From the NCBI GenBank assembly GCA_009784305.1, contig WRBZ01000032.1:1-8520 (forward strand): a stretch of DNA of 8,520 nt. Direction: 5' to 3'. The translations under genes and the position numbers were made by a program. Under the pieces are notes generated by a model. The model saw only the letters and a list, made by a program, of their open reading frames with translations. It searched no databases and was not told the origin of the DNA. Numbering within the stretch: position 1 is the first letter of the stretch; each line of letters begins with the position of its first letter. This document shows positions 7,256 to 8,520 of the stretch, piece by piece. The stretch is from Synergistaceae bacterium. GTDB taxonomy: Bacteria > Synergistota > Synergistia > Synergistales > Aminobacteriaceae.

Positions 7256-8342
7256 TTCGCCATTCCCTGCCCGTTCTAACAACTCCTAAAGTTCTGTTTA
7301 TAAGAGTCCTCATTATCAGCAGCTTTTTTGTTGTTGTAATTTTTGCTCTCTCCTCCCCTATCCAGTCTATTTTATATCCTCTGAGCAATCCCCTTCTAAA
7401 ATCAACCAATCTTTTTATTTCTTTTTCAAAGGATTCCGACGAATACATTTTGCGTGTCTCATCCGAAAGCATATCGTACATAGAGAGAGCATCATTTGCA
7501 ATCCACGAGTTTATAAAATTTTGAAGAGTTTTCTCCTTTGAAATATATAAGTTACTCCTATCCTGCGTAACCTGTTTATCAATAGTTGTTACTTGTTTAT
7601 CAACATCTTGATCTTCTGTAGGAGCCGGCGTAATTTCTATTTTAGGCTTCTCTTCAATGATAACAGGGGGAGGCGCTGTTACGCTTCTACTGACCTTTCT
7701 CTCAGCGGGAGGAGGTTCGGGCGGCATATCTATAATAATAAGATCATCTTGTCTTGGTGCAGATGCAACAATAGGTGAAATATCATAAACGTCCCCGTTT
7801 TGATTATGGAATGAAAATGTTCTTTCATTAAAAACCCATGATCCTCTTAACTCTATAGAGAAATCTTTATTTGATTGTTTCGGAAAAAAAACCAGCCCCT
7901 GAACAATTCCTGAAGTTGGCTCATCAAACACTCTATCATAACTAATTGGTTTCAATCTATCGCCATTTGAATTAATAAGCGACATTTTCTCCGCTAATGG
8001 TCTAAGCTCAATTGGAGCGGCTCCGAAAGCATATATTGAAACAAGAAAAGGCTCGGCTTCATCCATTCGAAGCTCTGAAACAAAAGCTTTTCTGTAATCA
8101 TTCTTTTGCGCTTCACTAAAATTCGCGCTGGCAGCTTCCGCTTCAACCCATGGTTCAACAACCTCGTCCGAATAATACACCATCCAAATAATACAATCTT
8201 TCCCCCAACGAAATGAAGTCCAGTTTTCAAGGACCAGAACAGCTTCTTCCATTGAGGAAGCTCCTGCAGAAACAGAAAACAATAAACTAAAAACAAGTAA
8301 AATACTACAAACAATAAATCTTTTTAAACAGCAACGAATAAT
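7245..8342 (-). CDS. secreted proline-rich protein with probable NTF2-like C-terminal domain, possible ATT start
   Basis: I do not recognise a named family for the whole protein. The frame is open from a stop at 8343-8345. Counted from ATT at 8340-8342 it has 365 residues: a signal peptide (basic IRCCLKR, hydrophobic core, cut near SAGA, about residues 1-28), an N-terminal domain (about 30-180), a proline-rich linker (about 205-245, with PPEPPPA and APPPV) and a C-terminal domain (about 267-365). The last resembles NTF2/SnoaL-like folds: an initial helix (TLQNFINSWIANDALSMYDML), then helices and strands ending in GREWRIVW. The first canonical start, TTG at 8280-8282, would remove the basic region and half the hydrophobic core. 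GAGGTGG (8346-8352) sits properly in front of ATT at 8340-8342 or 8337-8339. The gene ends 11 bases inside lptC, so an envelope role is inferred. The N-terminal boundary may instead reflect a sequence error. Confidence 0.7.
   Translation of the reverse strand: MIRCCLKRFIVCSILLVFSLLFSVSAGASSMEEAVLVLENWTSFRWGKDCIIWMVYYSDEVVEPWVEAEAASANFSEAQKNDYRKAFVSELRMDEAEPFLVSIYAFGAAPIELRPLAEKMSLINSNGDRLKPISYDRVFDEPTSGIVQGLVFFPKQSNKDFSIELRGSWVFNERTFSFHNQNGDVYDISPIVASAPRQDDLIIIDMPPEPPPAERKVSRSVTAPPPVIIEEKPKIEITPAPTEDQDVDKQVTTIDKQVTQDRSNLYISKEKTLQNFINSWIANDALSMYDMLSDETRKMYSSESFEKEIKRLVDFRRGLLRGYKIDWIGEERAKITTTKKLLIMRTLINRTLGVVRTGREWRIVW
7573..7603 (-). repeat. 21-bp-spaced tandem repeat encoding DKQVT twice in the linker
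   Basis: TGTTTATCAA occurs at 7573-7582 and again at 7594-7603 (plus-strand reading), exactly 21 bases apart. On the coding strand this gives DKQVTTI then DKQVTQD in the flexible linker before the NTF2-like domain. It looks like a small in-frame duplication in low-complexity sequence; no function is implied. Confidence 0.7.
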
Positions 8343-8345
8343 TCA

Positions 8346-8352
8346 CCACCTC
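8346..8352 (-). promoter_or_regulatory. ribosome binding site GAGGTGG ahead of ATT codons
   Basis: Read on the minus strand, GAGGTGG is followed by TGA ATT ATT CGT. From the core AGG to the first ATT (8340-8342) is 6 bases, and to the second (8337-8339) 9 bases, both normal. The same bases contain an out-of-frame GTG GTG that opens only a 14-codon frame. This site bears on whether the secreted protein starts at ATT. Confidence 0.5.
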
Positions 8353-8358
8353 GCAGAA

Positions 8359-8520
8359 TTATTGATCAGGGATGAATACTTCTTCAGAATTTGAGCTACT
8401 GCGGCTTATGCTTGCACCCTCGGAGGATTCATCATTCTTTCTCAAGCCTGGCGGGATAGGAAACACTGACATTTTCGCTCTATCAGCCAGTTCTATATAA
8501 AACTGAGTTCCAGCGTTAAC
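8359..8520 (-). CDS. C-terminal 53 residues of an unidentified protein, 5' end outside the window
   Basis: A minus-strand frame enters from the right edge and ends at TAA (8359-8361). The visible part starts VNAGTQFYIELADRAKMSV, which looks like the folded end of a domain. It continues PIPPGL and then a polar Ser/Glu-rich tail (SISRSSSNSEE, VFIPDQ) that is probably disordered. The tail gives no family identity, and I do not assign a function. The stop lies 16 bases before the ATT start proposed for the next gene, in the same direction, so it is probably the upstream member of the lptC-lptD operon. Confidence 0.7.
   Translation of the reverse strand, partial: VNAGTQFYIELADRAKMSVFPIPPGLRKNDESSEGASISRSSSNSEEVFIPDQ

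Noticed and set aside
7994..8314. 106-codon minus-strand frame with a hydrophobic start (MFVVFYLFLVYCFLFL)
   Set aside because: It is the frame-shifted reading of the signal-peptide region of the secreted protein. It has no good ribosome site, and the continuation lacks domain character while the other frame stays open to 7245.

Overview
This window reads as a chromosomal segment of an AT-rich, LPS-bearing (diderm) anaerobe-type bacterium. Evidence for an outer membrane is an adjacent lptC/lptD pair. Firmicute-like and deep-branching traits are also present: RNase J as the ribonuclease, and a DUF5693 membrane protein. That mixture fits Synergistota best in my judgement. This is inference from gene content; diderm Firmicutes or a related deep phylum are not excluded. 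I see no mobile elements, CRISPR arrays, tRNA or rRNA genes.

Layout. Right end (minus strand, transcribed right to left): the last 53 codons of an unidentified protein, then a secreted proline-rich protein with a probable NTF2-like C-terminal domain, then lptC, then lptD (together 5040-8520). These genes overlap or nearly touch and look like one LPS-transport operon. Middle: greA is the only plus-strand gene (about 4458-4967) and is followed by a strong intrinsic terminator in the convergent gap with lptD. Left (minus strand): rnj, uppP, maf and the DUF5693 gene (1-4378) are separated by only 3, 3 and 7 bases, a tightly packed operon divergent from greA. The DUF5693 gene runs off the left edge.

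How the genes work together. lptC and lptD build the periplasmic and outer-membrane parts of the LPS export path. uppP recycles the undecaprenyl carrier used for peptidoglycan and surface glycans. Maf hydrolyses non-canonical nucleotides. RNase J and GreA act on RNA turnover and transcript elongation. The left operon thus mixes housekeeping RNA and nucleotide functions with cell-envelope functions.

Most notable: uppP carries a single in-frame TGA at codon 91, where the family has a conserved glycine, while the rest of the frame is intact. TGA is a genuine terminator in maf, rnj and lptC. It is therefore either a recent nonsense mutation, a base-call error, or less likely a recoding event. Second: the secreted protein ahead of lptC has no canonical start that keeps its signal peptide, but ATT codons sit at good spacing behind a Shine-Dalgarno sequence. 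Non-ATG starts are common here (GTG for maf; TTG for lptD and probably lptC and greA). I found no clear undescribed multi-gene system.
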